A DNA stretch of 57,761 nucleotides from Acidobacteriaceae bacterium (GCA_025356095.1 JANXUR010000061.1:1-57761), one strand, 5' to 3'. Shown: positions 26,347 through 36,399, counted from the first letter of the stretch. Made by a program: numbers and translations. The notes: generated from the letters alone by a model not told the origin.

Positions 26347-29300
26347 CTAATTTTCGACGTAAGCGGTTGCTTCCGCCTCAGGCCGGGTGCGGCTTAAATA
26401 GTAATTCATGGCGGGCGTAACCAAAAGCGACAACACCATGGAGACCAGAATCCCGCCAATCACCGCAACGGCCAGCGGCTGCAACATCTGCGACCCCGCG
26501 CCCCATGCCAAAGCCAGGGGCAGCATCCCCGCCATCGCTGCCAGCGCGGTCATCATAATGGGGCGCAACCGCCGCCGACCTGCCTGAAAGATGGCTTCTT
26601 CTGCGGATACGCCCAGGCTGCGCAGTTTTTGTTCTGCGTCCAGCAGCAAAATGCCATTCTTGGCCACAATGCCGATGACCATGATGAGTCCCATGAACGA
26701 TGCGATGTTGAACGTGATGCCGGTGACCAGCAGGGCGAGAAATACGCCGGAAGTAGAGAGCAGCGCTGAGGTGAGAATGGAGAGCGGCGCCGCGAAGGTG
26801 CGGAATTCGTAGAGTAAGACTGCGAACACACACACCACAGCCAGTACCAGCACAAAGGCGAGATCGTGGAACGAGCGCTGCTGCTCCTCATATGCGCCGC
26901 CGTAAACCACGCGAATGCTCTGTGGCAGGTGAAGGCCCGCCACCGCTTGCTTTACTGCTGCAACCCCTGTGCCAAGGTCGCGGCCTTCGAGTCTGGCCGT
27001 AACGGCAACCAAACGCTGCAAGTTTTCGCGGCGAATCTCTTCCTGACCCGGAATCTCAGTGAGTGCAGCCAAGGAACCCAGCGTTGCCGTCTTGCCAGTG
27101 CTGCTGTTGAGCAGCGTGTTATTCATGGCTTCCAGCGAGTCGCGGTTATGGCCCGCATAGCGTACGCGGATGGTATAGGCGCGATCGTTGACGATGACTG
27201 GCGTGGCCGCTGGCGCGCCCTGCAAAATTGCGGAAGCATCGGTGCTGACCTCTTCGGGCGTAAAGCCAGCCCGCGCTGCGGTGGCAGGATCTACCTGCAA
27301 ATTCACCGCCGGGCCACTGATGGTGTTTTCAATGCCGTCCAGTTCATCCACCACGCCCGGAACCTTTTGGATGGCATCGGCGACTTTAGGTGCCCACAAG
27401 CGCAGCAGCGCCGGGTCGTGGGCAAACAGCTTGATCTGGATCGGTTCGGGTGCGCTGGTCAGGTCGCCAATCATGTCCTGCAACAGTTGCACAAACTCCA
27501 CGTTCAGGGCAGGCTCTTCGCGGGCAATACGGGTGCGGACGTCGGCGATGATGTCGTCTATGGCGCGGCTGCGGTCGCGCTTCAGCTTGACGGTGAGGTC
27601 ACCGGTATTGGCTTCGGTCACAGCGGCCAGACCCAGTTGTAGGCCTGTGCGGCGCGATGTGGTTTCCACCTCAGGCACTTCGGCCAGCATGTGTTCCACA
27701 TGGCTGATGACGCGGTCGGTCTCTTCCAACGAGCTGCCAGCAGGCATGATGTAGTCGAGCACAAATCCGCCTTCATCCATGGCAGGCAACAGGTCAGAGC
27801 CGAGAGCACGATAGCTAACGGCTGAAACCGCCACCACGGCGAGGCAAAACACAATCAGCAGACGGGGCCGCGCGACGGTCAGGCGCAACGCCTTATCATA
27901 CAACCGCAAGATCTTGCCGAAGAAGCCGGATTCTTCGTGTTGTGCCAGCGCCTGCTCATGTTCCAGCGCTGCTGCGCCGTGTCCGTGTCCGCGCTCGCCT
28001 TCGCCCAGAGCTTCGGCGCCGGGTTGCACTTCTAGGTCGTGGATCAGAAACTGGCTCAGGCAAGGGGTCCAGGTGACGGCCAGAATCAACGAAGTGAATA
28101 ACGATGCAGCGACCGTGATGGCGAGCGCTCGAAAGAATGTACCCGTCACGCCGGTGATGGCGATCAGTGGCAAGAACACAACAATGGGTGTGATCGTGGA
28201 AAAGATGAGCGGCCCGGTGATCTCGCGGAGCGCACAATCCACAGCATGCAGGCCACGTTCCCCCGCGTCGCGATGCAACACAATGTTTTCCACCACCACG
28301 ATGGCATCATCAATTACCAGGCCGACCGCAGCCGCCAACCCTCCCAGCGTCATCAAGTTGAAGCTCTGCCCCATCCACTTCAGCACGATAAAGGTGATGA
28401 GCAGAGTGACCGGGATGACCATGCCCGCAACCACAGAAGTGCGCCAGTCCCGCAGGAACAGCACCATGATGATGGAGGCGAGAATGATGCCGATTAATAC
28501 CGCGTCGCGCACACTGGCGATGGAATCGCTCACGATGTTCGACTGGTCGTAGAACACTTGCAACTGAACGCCGGCGGGCAGCGTCTGGCGAATCGCGTCC
28601 ACCTCGGCGTGTACGGCGCTGGCTACGTCGAGCGTGTTGCCTTCGGGCTGGCGATTGATATTGAGCAGAACGGCGGGCTTTCCATTCGCGCGAACGGCCG
28701 TATAGACCGGCTTCACAGAGGGGCCAACTTCGGCGACGTCGCCAACGCGGATAGGAATGCCCGCCCCAGTGGTTTTGATGACGATGTTGCCAATGCCGCC
28801 GCCGCTGTTGACTTGTCCATTGACCAGCGTCAGAAACAGTTGATGGTTGCGTTCGATCAGGCCTGGCGAATCAATCAGATTAGTGCGGCGAATGGCATCC
28901 AGAATGTCACTGACTGTAACGCCGGTGGCGAGCAGCTTCGCGGGATTCGGTGCTACCTGAAACTCGGGTTCTTCGCCGCCCTGTACCAGCACGGTGGAAA
29001 CGCCATCCAGCCGGTTGAGCCGTGGCTTGATCTCGTATGTGGCCATCTCCCAAAGCTTGGTTTGCGGTACTGTGTCGGAGGTTAAGCTATAGCCGAGAAT
29101 AGGAAAGCTGGCGAAGGTGAGCTGATGGCTTTGTACTTTGGCACCAGCGGGTAGCAGGCCCTGGGCACGGGCGAGGGCGGAATCCACCCGCTGCAAGGTC
29201 AGCGGCATATCTGCCTTCCAGTCGAAAAACAGGTCAATCTCTGCCGAGCCCCGGCTGGTGATGGAGCGAACCTGACGCAGGTCTTGCACTGCGTTGACCT

Positions 29301-29592
29301 CTTCTTCCACCGGTCGCGTGATTGTGACCAGCATCTGATCAATCGGCATCACACCGTTATCAATCGCGATTAGTACCCGCGGAAAGTTAGTGGCCGGAAA
29401 GACGGTGACGGGAATAGTGAAAGCGAGATAGCCGCCTGCCAACGACATCGCCAGAGCCAAAAAGACGATGAACCGGGGATGCGCCTCGACCCAGCGGGCG
29501 GAAACGCTAGTAAGCGCGGCGCGCGCTTTTTCCCGGCTGGCGCGGTCGGTCATGGAGTCGAAAAATGAAAGCGTCTTTTTCAGCAGAGGCAT
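26347..29592 (-). CDS. RND efflux transporter, inner-membrane pump
   Basis: A 1081-residue proton-driven pump of the AcrB/CusA superfamily. The first membrane helix is near residues 40-60; helix 4 carries the proton-relay pair Asp428-Asp429 in GLVIDDAIVVVEN. Large periplasmic loops lie between helices 1-2 and 7-8, and GRRRLRPIMMTALAAMAGML near the C-terminus is the conserved helix-11 entry. A charged insert around residue 550 (acidic, then a His/Gly-rich EGERGHGHG) is unusual; it falls in the cytoplasmic linker between halves and might bind metal. The pair of acidic relay residues fits drug or solvent (HAE) as well as some metal pumps, so the substrate is open. It is the last gene of a TolC-adaptor-pump operon, 17 bases after the adaptor gene. 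Confidence 0.94.
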   Translation of the reverse strand: MPLLKKTLSFFDSMTDRASREKARAALTSVSARWVEAHPRFIVFLALAMSLAGGYLAFTIPVTVFPATNFPRVLIAIDNGVMPIDQMLVTITRPVEEEVNAVQDLRQVRSITSRGSAEIDLFFDWKADMPLTLQRVDSALARAQGLLPAGAKVQSHQLTFASFPILGYSLTSDTVPQTKLWEMATYEIKPRLNRLDGVSTVLVQGGEEPEFQVAPNPAKLLATGVTVSDILDAIRRTNLIDSPGLIERNHQLFLTLVNGQVNSGGGIGNIVIKTTGAGIPIRVGDVAEVGPSVKPVYTAVRANGKPAVLLNINRQPEGNTLDVASAVHAEVDAIRQTLPAGVQLQVFYDQSNIVSDSIASVRDAVLIGIILASIIMVLFLRDWRTSVVAGMVIPVTLLITFIVLKWMGQSFNLMTLGGLAAAVGLVIDDAIVVVENIVLHRDAGERGLHAVDCALREITGPLIFSTITPIVVFLPLIAITGVTGTFFRALAITVAASLFTSLILAVTWTPCLSQFLIHDLEVQPGAEALGEGERGHGHGAAALEHEQALAQHEESGFFGKILRLYDKALRLTVARPRLLIVFCLAVVAVSAVSYRALGSDLLPAMDEGGFVLDYIMPAGSSLEETDRVISHVEHMLAEVPEVETTSRRTGLQLGLAAVTEANTGDLTVKLKRDRSRAIDDIIADVRTRIAREEPALNVEFVQLLQDMIGDLTSAPEPIQIKLFAHDPALLRLWAPKVADAIQKVPGVVDELDGIENTISGPAVNLQVDPATAARAGFTPEEVSTDASAILQGAPAATPVIVNDRAYTIRVRYAGHNRDSLEAMNNTLLNSSTGKTATLGSLAALTEIPGQEEIRRENLQRLVAVTARLEGRDLGTGVAAVKQAVAGLHLPQSIRVVYGGAYEEQQRSFHDLAFVLVLAVVCVFAVLLYEFRTFAAPLSILTSALLSTSGVFLALLVTGITFNIASFMGLIMVIGIVAKNGILLLDAEQKLRSLGVSAEEAIFQAGRRRLRPIMMTALAAMAGMLPLALAWGAGSQMLQPLAVAVIGGILVSMVLSLLVTPAMNYYLSRTRPEAEATAYVEN

Positions 29593-29609
29593 GGGGTTCG
29601 AGTGGAAGC

Positions 29610-30968
29610 TCAGTCTTCCTTTGCGCCGGGTTTGGTGGATTTGTCTTCCTGCACAGCGGCGGGCTTCTCGTCGCTGGCCGCATCCTCAATCAGCTTGACC
29701 GCAGTGCCGTCTGGCAATGCAAAAGCTCCGGCGGTCACCACACGATCGCCCGGCTTGACGCCCGTAGTGATCTGCACCAGGTTGCCCTGACGAATGCCAA
29801 CCTCCACCTTCTGTGTCGCCGCCTTCAGGTCGCTGCTGACCAGCATTACGGTAGTGGCACCGTCCGCACCAGTCAGCACCGCTGATGCCGGCACTGCCAC
29901 CGCATCGGCGACCTCTTTCGCGACGACTACCACGCGCGCTGTCATCCCCGGCTTCAACAAATGCTTGGGGTTGGCCGCCTCCACCCAAACCTCGATGGTG
30001 GTGCTGTTCTGGTCTACGGCGGGACTCACCAATGTAACCTTGCCCGCGACCGGGACATCCGCGCCCGGGACTTCGAGCGTGGCCTCGTCGCCGGGCTTGA
30101 GCAGCCCGGCATCGGCTTGCGGCATGTGCGCCTTGGCAATGATCTTTGAGAGATCCATCACCGTGAGCAGGGGCGTACCCGCAGCGGCCATCTCGCCGGG
30201 ATAGAGTGGACGTTCGGTGACGTAGCCGTTGATGGGGCTACGAATTTCAGAGTAGGCGAGCTGTGCGGCAGCACCAAGATGATGGCCTTTGGCGGCGGTG
30301 AGCTGGCCTTCGGCCGACTTCTTCTGTAACTGGTGTCCACTGGCTTGCAATGCATCGTAATGCTGTTTGGCGATTTCGTAAGTGTTTTTGGTTTGAATCA
30401 GCGAAACCCGCGATTGGTCGAGATCTTTGCGGGGCAGCGCACCTTGCTGAAACAGGTTCTCCCGGCTGTCGTAGACTTTTTGCTCGGCTTCCAACGTCTG
30501 TTGCGCGGCGTGCAGATCGAGTTCGGCTTTGCGCAACTCTTCGCCCAGCAGCGCCCCGGTGTTGCGGTCGTAGTCAGCCTGCGCTTGCTGATACGAGCCG
30601 CGAGTCTCCACCTCAGCGGCGTTCAGGTCGGTGTTCTCCAGCACGGCAAGCAACTGGCCTTCTTTTACGGGACTGCCGCGATTCACCAGAAACTGCTTGA
30701 CCGGTGCGCTGATTTTGGGCGTGATGGCAGCCTGATGAATGGGAAACAGCACGGCATCTGCCGTCACCAGCCGACGTATGGCGGTCTTCTGCGCCACAGC
30801 GATGCGTACGGAAACCTTGGGTGCCTGCTCGGGTGCCGACTTGGTGCAACCTGCCAGAAGACTGCCTAACGTGGCCAGCACAAGCAGGGCGACCGCGCGA
30901 GAAACGGTCAGGTCGCGATGCTTCTGTGAAGTTGGGGCTTGCAATTCGTTGCTGGCTGCGAAAGTCAT
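29610..30968 (-). CDS. RND efflux periplasmic adaptor lipoprotein
   Basis: A 452-residue membrane-fusion protein linking the RND pump to the outer-membrane channel. After residue 22 a hydrophobic stretch ends in the lipobox LLAGC with Cys41, so the protein is likely anchored in the inner membrane by lipid. The order of domains is that of the HlyD/AcrA family: a first lipoyl half (AAITPKISAPVKQFLVNRGS), a long alpha hairpin from about residue 115 to 210, the second lipoyl half (EIRSPINGYVTERPLYPGEM), beta-barrel and membrane-proximal domains. The C-terminal tail is rich in Lys, Glu and Asp. It lies between the TolC-like gene (five bases) and the pump gene (17 bases), so the three are one operon. 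Confidence 0.93.
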   Translation of the reverse strand: MTFAASNELQAPTSQKHRDLTVSRAVALLVLATLGSLLAGCTKSAPEQAPKVSVRIAVAQKTAIRRLVTADAVLFPIHQAAITPKISAPVKQFLVNRGSPVKEGQLLAVLENTDLNAAEVETRGSYQQAQADYDRNTGALLGEELRKAELDLHAAQQTLEAEQKVYDSRENLFQQGALPRKDLDQSRVSLIQTKNTYEIAKQHYDALQASGHQLQKKSAEGQLTAAKGHHLGAAAQLAYSEIRSPINGYVTERPLYPGEMAAAGTPLLTVMDLSKIIAKAHMPQADAGLLKPGDEATLEVPGADVPVAGKVTLVSPAVDQNSTTIEVWVEAANPKHLLKPGMTARVVVVAKEVADAVAVPASAVLTGADGATTVMLVSSDLKAATQKVEVGIRQGNLVQITTGVKPGDRVVTAGAFALPDGTAVKLIEDAASDEKPAAVQEDKSTKPGAKED

Positions 30969-30973
30969 GCGAA

Positions 30974-32407
30974 TTAGAGGCTCCCGGTCAAAGTTTGCAG
31001 TGTGGCCAAGGCCAGCCGGTAGCGAGCCTGCCCGTCATCATACGCGTTGCGGGCTGTGACCAGCGTGTTTTGCGCGTCCACCACTTCCAGCGCGTTCGCC
31101 TCACCTGCCTGATAGCGCAGGGTGGTCAGATGCAGACTTTGTGCTGCGATCTCCGAAGAGTCGCGTAGCGAGTCGAGCTCGGCGCGGGCCGCGTCGGCTT
31201 CAGCATAGAAGCCGCGCAAGTTGGCTAGCGTCTGGCGTTGCGCGGCGCTTAGCTCCAGCTTAGATTGGTCGCGGCGCAACGTCGCTTGTTTGACCTTGCT
31301 TTCCGAGGCCCACCAGTTCCAGACCGGCAGATTCAAGCTCACCGCAGCAGAGTAGCCTACATTGCGCAGACCGTTGGTGCTGGTCTCAAAGCGCGGAGCG
31401 TCCAGACCGTAGTTGTAGTCGAAGCCGAGTGTAGGGAACAGGCCGCTGCGCGCCACCAGTACTTCTTTGGCAGAAACGTCGAGTGCAGCCACGGCTGCAC
31501 GCACGTCCAGATTATTCACGGCCGCCAGCCGCGTTGCTTCTTCCATGGTCGGCAGCGGCGGGCCGAGTTGCAGGTCATCCACCACGGTGAAGTTCTCGTT
31601 GAAGTCAGGGAAGAGCAGAACTGCGAGTGTGAGACGAGCCTTTTCCAGATTGAGTTGGCTTTCGCGGAAGTCGCGGCCACGGTCATTGGCCTGCAGTTTG
31701 GCCTTGATGGTGTCGGCATGGGCTACTTCGCCACCCTGTTCCAATTGCTGCGTGATAGTCAGGAAGTGAGAGGCTTCGTCCGAGGCTGCTTGCGTATTCG
31801 CATAGCGGCGCTGCGCCACCACCAGCCCATAGTAACTCTGGGTGACGACTACGGTGAGACCGCGCGCTGCTATCTCTGCCTTGGCTTTGGCCAGCGCCTC
31901 CGCTGCAGTGGAGCGCTGGTAATCTGCAACTTGTCCGCCAGCGATATTCAGATTTTGGTGCAGGTTGCCCTGCGCTGTGTACTCATGCACTCCATTGCTG
32001 GCGCTAAAGCGTCCGTTGCCGGAATGGGTGCCATCGCTTTGAGTAAAAATCGCACCACCCACCAGATTTACGCTGGGCAACAGGCCCGCGCGAGATTGAA
32101 TTCGATCCTGCTGCGCGGATTTGAAATCCGTTTGCGCGGACTGATACTGCGGATTCAGCCGCTGGGCGCGCTGAAGCGCATCTTGTAGCGAGAGAGTCGT
32201 GGGAGCAGCCGAGGCCGTAGTCGCGATGGCAATTGGTGCGGAAGGTGGCACTTCCTGCGGTGTTTGGGCATCCACGCTAACACCCGCCATGGCGACTGCA
32301 AAGCTTGCGGCAAGACCAGTGATCTGCGCCACGCGCAAGCCCGAAGCTGGCAGAAAACGCGGCACCCACAGAAATCGGAACGCATTTGCAGAGGCGATGT
32401 GCATCAT
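30974..32407 (-). CDS. TolC-family outer-membrane efflux channel
   Basis: About 477 residues; the start could be either ATG at 32407 or 32404, or one at 32428. A signal peptide follows (GLAASFAVAMAGVSVDAQ). The mature protein is almost all long helices in two repeats, as in TolC: ALQRAQRLNPQYQSAQTDF in the first half and EATRLAAVNNLDVRAAVAAL in the second, with beta strands that form the barrel (AAVSLNLPVWNWWASESKVK). The protein would form the trimeric exit duct for the RND pump encoded directly downstream. There is an 87-base-plus gap to the upstream sulfatase gene, so the efflux operon promoter is likely within 32408-32515. Confidence 0.92.
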   Translation of the reverse strand: MMHIASANAFRFLWVPRFLPASGLRVAQITGLAASFAVAMAGVSVDAQTPQEVPPSAPIAIATTASAAPTTLSLQDALQRAQRLNPQYQSAQTDFKSAQQDRIQSRAGLLPSVNLVGGAIFTQSDGTHSGNGRFSASNGVHEYTAQGNLHQNLNIAGGQVADYQRSTAAEALAKAKAEIAARGLTVVVTQSYYGLVVAQRRYANTQAASDEASHFLTITQQLEQGGEVAHADTIKAKLQANDRGRDFRESQLNLEKARLTLAVLLFPDFNENFTVVDDLQLGPPLPTMEEATRLAAVNNLDVRAAVAALDVSAKEVLVARSGLFPTLGFDYNYGLDAPRFETSTNGLRNVGYSAAVSLNLPVWNWWASESKVKQATLRRDQSKLELSAAQRQTLANLRGFYAEADAARAELDSLRDSSEIAAQSLHLTTLRYQAGEANALEVVDAQNTLVTARNAYDDGQARYRLALATLQTLTGSL

Positions 32408-32515
32408 GACGATTGGGCTCCGAGGCAATAGAACGGCGCTGATAGTATGCTTTGCATTTTAGACGCAATTGGATGAATTCTGGATGAAAGCGGCCCTGAG
32501 AATTCTTCCAAAGCG

Positions 32516-34234
32516 CTACTGGGCTGCAAGTTGGCGCTCGCGCTTGGCCTCGTCGGCCTGGCCGAGTTTGGCGTAGGCCTCTGCCAACGCCGCGTGGGCT
32601 GGCGCATATTTCGCAAGCCGCGCGGCGGCAATCGCCAGATGCACCGCCGCAGTCTTGGCATCCCCCGACCTTAGCAGCGCCACCCCAATCTGGCAGTGCG
32701 CCCAGGCTGACTCAGGCTGAAGCTGAATGGCGCGATGCAGTGCGGGGATGGCGTTGGCATAGTGCTGCTGCTGGTTGAGCGCGACCCCCAAAGCGTAATG
32801 CGCCAGAAAGGCCCCGGGTATGGCGCTGGCAGCAGTTTGCAACGCGGCGGTGGCTCGGTCTGGTTTACCGGCGGCAACCATTTGTGCGGCGGCAAGCACG
32901 CGGTTCGCATCGGCAATCCTATCTTTGGGGTCGGTGCCGGTGAGGCCTGCACTGCTCACGTTCGCTTTCTGCAATCCCACATAGCCTAAAGAAGCCAGTT
33001 TCTGCGTTTCGCTGGAAGAAAGTCCGGAGGCTGAGCTTTGCCCAGTAGGGGCTGCCAGACGCCGCGTGAAGGCATCCAGTTGGCCGGCCATGGTGTCGAG
33101 CGTAGCTTTGGAGCTTCCAGCCAGATTGTGAGTCGCGCCGGAGTCGGCCGCAAGATCGTACAGTTCCGGCCTAGGTGCCCGGATATACAGATACTTACCG
33201 GCCCGCCAAGACTCTGTCACAGACCAACCCATTGCGCGCTGGCCGAAGTCACTGCGCGAATAGACCGGCTGCTCGGCGGCAGTTGCCTTGGCCGTGCGCA
33301 ACAGACTCTGCCCTTGCATTTGCGCGGGGATGGCAACGCCTGCCGCCTCCAGCAGCGATGGTGCGAGGTCCAGCAAACGCACCCGAGCACTCACGCGTGT
33401 GGCCGCCATCTGATTCTGCGGCAGCTTCACCAGCAACGGCACGTGCAAGGTTTCTTCGTAGAGAAAAATGCCGTGCGTATCCTCGCCGTGCGCGCCAAGG
33501 CTTTCCCCGTGGTCGCCAGCCACGGCAATCATGGCGTCGTCAAAGAGCTTCTTCTGGCGCAGCGCGCTTAGCAGCTTGCCCAGAGCCGCGTCTTCCGCGG
33601 CCACGGCTGCCTCGTACGAGCCTGCGCGCGGTGCATCGGCGTCGGAGAGGTGAATCCACAAAAAGAACGGCATGGAATTGTTGTGTACGAGCCACGCCAT
33701 GGCTCGTGCTGCGATTTGCGCTCCCCGTCGGCGTGACGACTGATACGTGTCCTCACCGCGTGCTGTGGCGTGGAACCCAGCGTCAAAACTGTCAAAGCCG
33801 CGATCAAAGCCTTGGGCCAGACCGCTCCGCGGGTCGAGGTCGAGCGACGCGACGAAGGCCGCTGTGTGGTATCCCTTGGCCTTGAAGAGCGCGGGCAGGT
33901 ACGGCAAGGCAGGGGCAAGCGCTGCGCCAAACTCGCTCACCTGATTGGTTTGGGGATAGGTGCCAGTGAGGATCCCGGCGTGCGATGCGACGGTGGTGGG
34001 CACCTGCGCATAAGCCCGCTCAAAAACGAAGGACTGTTTGGCCAGCCCGTCAAGGTTCGGCGTGGTGCCTGTGTGAGACCCGAGAGCGCCCACGCGGTCC
34101 GCGCGAACGCAATCGAGCGTAATAAGGATGACGTTGGGCTTGTTGGGAGCGGCAGACACCCACCCGCTAAACCCGACGAGGATTGTTGCCAGCCATGCCA
34201 TTGCCCGCGTGAACCGAAAACTTGCCATGCGCAA
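32516..34234 (-). CDS. Sulfatase-like (alkaline phosphatase superfamily) protein with C-terminal TPR repeats
   Basis: A 572-residue exported or membrane-anchored protein: signal or anchor at residues 8-28, sulfatase fold from 33 to about 380, TPR repeats from about 440 to the end. The metal-site ITLDCVRAD (Asp41) and GDHGESLGAHG are clear. The position that holds the formylglycine Cys/Ser in true sulfatases is Thr81 (TVASHAGILTG) and the following Arg is His85, so the enzyme is probably a phospho-transferase or phosphodiesterase rather than a sulfatase, as in EptA/LtaS-type relatives that use Thr. A linker motif KLASLGYV precedes the TPRs. It is divergent from the two phosphodiesterase-like genes at 34325 and 37542. 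Confidence 0.85.
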   Translation of the reverse strand: MRMASFRFTRAMAWLATILVGFSGWVSAAPNKPNVILITLDCVRADRVGALGSHTGTTPNLDGLAKQSFVFERAYAQVPTTVASHAGILTGTYPQTNQVSEFGAALAPALPYLPALFKAKGYHTAAFVASLDLDPRSGLAQGFDRGFDSFDAGFHATARGEDTYQSSRRRGAQIAARAMAWLVHNNSMPFFLWIHLSDADAPRAGSYEAAVAAEDAALGKLLSALRQKKLFDDAMIAVAGDHGESLGAHGEDTHGIFLYEETLHVPLLVKLPQNQMAATRVSARVRLLDLAPSLLEAAGVAIPAQMQGQSLLRTAKATAAEQPVYSRSDFGQRAMGWSVTESWRAGKYLYIRAPRPELYDLAADSGATHNLAGSSKATLDTMAGQLDAFTRRLAAPTGQSSASGLSSSETQKLASLGYVGLQKANVSSAGLTGTDPKDRIADANRVLAAAQMVAAGKPDRATAALQTAASAIPGAFLAHYALGVALNQQQHYANAIPALHRAIQLQPESAWAHCQIGVALLRSGDAKTAAVHLAIAAARLAKYAPAHAALAEAYAKLGQADEAKRERQLAAQ

Positions 34235-34324
34235 GTTTACTTGCTAAGGCACCGCCTACCCAAGCGTGGTGGGCATCGCCAGATGGCCCACCGGGTGCTT
34301 TGGAAACCGCGCCTGCCATTCGGT

Positions 34325-36391
34325 ATGCTTGAGGAGTCCAAGTTGTTCATCGCGGCACCACACGCTTTCGTGCCGCTGGAGCGATTCCTGAAAAAGTTGA
34401 TCCTCATTATGGGTGCACTACTGGTGGTGGCCGCAGCGGCTTTCTACCTGCTGCATCGTGCGCCGACTTGGCGCGGTGCGCAGCGAGTTGTTGTCCTCGG
34501 TATTGACGGCATGGATCCGCAACTGCTGCGGCGCTATATGGCCGAAGGCCGGATGCCGAATTTCGCCAAGCTGGCGGCGAGGGGGTCGTTCACCCCGCTG
34601 GGCACAAGCATCCCTCCGCAGAGCCCGGTTGCTTGGTCGAATTTAATTACCGGACAAAACGCTGGAGGCCACGGCATCTTCGACTTTATTCATCGCGACC
34701 CCAAAACGATCGGCCTGTACTTTTCTACCTCAAAAGTAGAAGGCCCCAAGCATTCCGTGAGCGTTGGCCCATGGGTGGTGCCGCTGGGCAGCGGTACGGC
34801 CGAGCAACTGCGCCACGGCAAAGCCTTTTGGGAAGTTCTCGACGACCACGGAATTCCGAACACCATCTTCCGTATTCCGGCGAACTTTCCGCCAGTCCCC
34901 GCCAAGGGTAAGACGCTTTCGGGCATGGGTACGCCCGATTTGCAAGGCACCTATGGGACTTTCACCTTTTACACCGACGATCCGCTGGCTGCGACAGGCG
35001 CTGTGGAAGGTGGGCAAATCGTTCCCGTCGAAGTACAAAATTCCCAAGTGAGGGCGAACCTGATTGGGCCGGTCAACAGTTTTCGCAGAGGTGCGCCCGC
35101 CGCAACGGAGCCATTTGTGGTTTCGGTTGATCCCACCGAAGCTGCCGCGCACTTTGCGGTACAAGATGCGCAGTTTGTTCTGCGCGAAGGCGAGTGGAGC
35201 CCGTGGGTGCACGTGCAATTCCGACTCATCCCGTTCTTTGGCAATGTGAAGGGCATTTGCCGCTTTTATCTTAAGCAGACGCATCCGCGTTTCCAGCTTT
35301 ACGTTTCGCCCATCAATATGGACCCCGCCGACCCCGCGCTACCAATCGCAACGCCTTCGAGCTACTCGCGCGATTTGGCGGAAGAGTCGGGCGACTTTTA
35401 CACGCAGGGCATTTCAGAGGACACCAAGGCACTCAGCGCGGCAGTGCTCGACGACAAAGAATATTTGCAGCAGGCCAAAGAAGTGTTGGCCGAGCATCGG
35501 CGGATGTTTGATGCCGAGTTCGGAAGGTTTGCCGCGACGTCTGAGGCGTCGAAGGCAGGCCTCTTCTTCTTTTATTTTTCGAGCCTCGACCTTAACTCCC
35601 ACATGTTCTGGCGGCTCACTGATCCGTCGCATCCTGGATATGATGCCGCCCTAGCAGCCGACCACGGTACTGCCATTGCCGACTTCTACGTGCAGATGGA
35701 TGAAGTGCTTGGCGAAGTACTCGCGAAACTCGACGAGCGCACCACGCTTCTTGTCGTCAGCGACCACGGCTTCGCGCCCTACACCCGATCCTTCAACTTG
35801 AACACATGGCTACTGCAGCAGGGCTACATCGTGCTTAAACCTGACTCATCGCCAGACGCCGATTCCGCCGAGCCGCTCGCCAACGTGGATTGGAGCCGCA
35901 CCCGCGTTTACGGGCTGGGGCTGAACGGGCTGTACCTCAACCTGCGGGGCCGTGATCGCGAAGGCATCGTTGCACCGGGCGAAGAAGCCCGTCGCCTGAT
36001 GCAAGAAATAAACGACAAGCTGCTCGCGGTGCGCGATCCGAAAAATGGCCAGCCTGTGATCACCCGCATGGATCGTGCTCAAGACGTATATCAAGGCCCC
36101 TACGCGCAGGCTGGGCCCGACGTGATCGTCGGCTACAATCGCGGCTACCGTGCGGGATGGAAGACGATTCTCGGTGGGTTGCCGCCCGATGTGCTAGAAG
36201 ACAACCTGAACCCGTGGAGTGGCGACCACTGCATGGACTACACTCAGGTGCCCGGGGTGCTGCTGAGCAATCGCAGGCTGCGCCCCGGCAGCCACGCACT
36301 CACTGACATCGCGCCCACGATTCTTGCGGAGTTTGGCATCGCGCCTACCCCGGGTATGATGGGACATTCTGTGCTGGAAGTCCGCAAGTAG
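34325..36391 (+). CDS. Membrane-anchored type I phosphodiesterase/alkaline-phosphatase-superfamily protein, first paralogue
   Basis: About 688 residues from the ATG at 34325; a TTG at 34343 with GAGGAG seven bases before it is a strong alternative, and the long frame before 34325 overlaps the divergent gene and is not real. One membrane helix lies near residues 24-43, then the catalytic domain. Asp61 in VVVLGIDGMD, Ser100 in PQSPVAWSNLITG at the nucleophile position, SLDLNSHMFWR (Asp and His), SDHGF and WSGDHCMD supply the two-zinc site residues of the superfamily. The catalytic domain would face the periplasm. It shares the PPxSPVAWSxxxTG, SDHGF and WSGDHC motifs with the gene at 37542. The physiological phosphodiester is unknown; envelope lipid or glycan head groups are a reasonable guess. 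Confidence 0.85.
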   Translation: MLEESKLFIAAPHAFVPLERFLKKLILIMGALLVVAAAAFYLLHRAPTWRGAQRVVVLGIDGMDPQLLRRYMAEGRMPNFAKLAARGSFTPLGTSIPPQSPVAWSNLITGQNAGGHGIFDFIHRDPKTIGLYFSTSKVEGPKHSVSVGPWVVPLGSGTAEQLRHGKAFWEVLDDHGIPNTIFRIPANFPPVPAKGKTLSGMGTPDLQGTYGTFTFYTDDPLAATGAVEGGQIVPVEVQNSQVRANLIGPVNSFRRGAPAATEPFVVSVDPTEAAAHFAVQDAQFVLREGEWSPWVHVQFRLIPFFGNVKGICRFYLKQTHPRFQLYVSPINMDPADPALPIATPSSYSRDLAEESGDFYTQGISEDTKALSAAVLDDKEYLQQAKEVLAEHRRMFDAEFGRFAATSEASKAGLFFFYFSSLDLNSHMFWRLTDPSHPGYDAALAADHGTAIADFYVQMDEVLGEVLAKLDERTTLLVVSDHGFAPYTRSFNLNTWLLQQGYIVLKPDSSPDADSAEPLANVDWSRTRVYGLGLNGLYLNLRGRDREGIVAPGEEARRLMQEINDKLLAVRDPKNGQPVITRMDRAQDVYQGPYAQAGPDVIVGYNRGYRAGWKTILGGLPPDVLEDNLNPWSGDHCMDYTQVPGVLLSNRRLRPGSHALTDIAPTILAEFGIAPTPGMMGHSVLEVRK

Positions 36392-36399
36392 GAGCGCTC

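Noticed and set aside
33770-34324. N-terminal extension of the first phosphodiesterase
   Set aside because: It overlaps the divergent sulfatase gene head-on, and the encoded residues are not protein-like; the membrane helix and catalytic domain begin after 34325.
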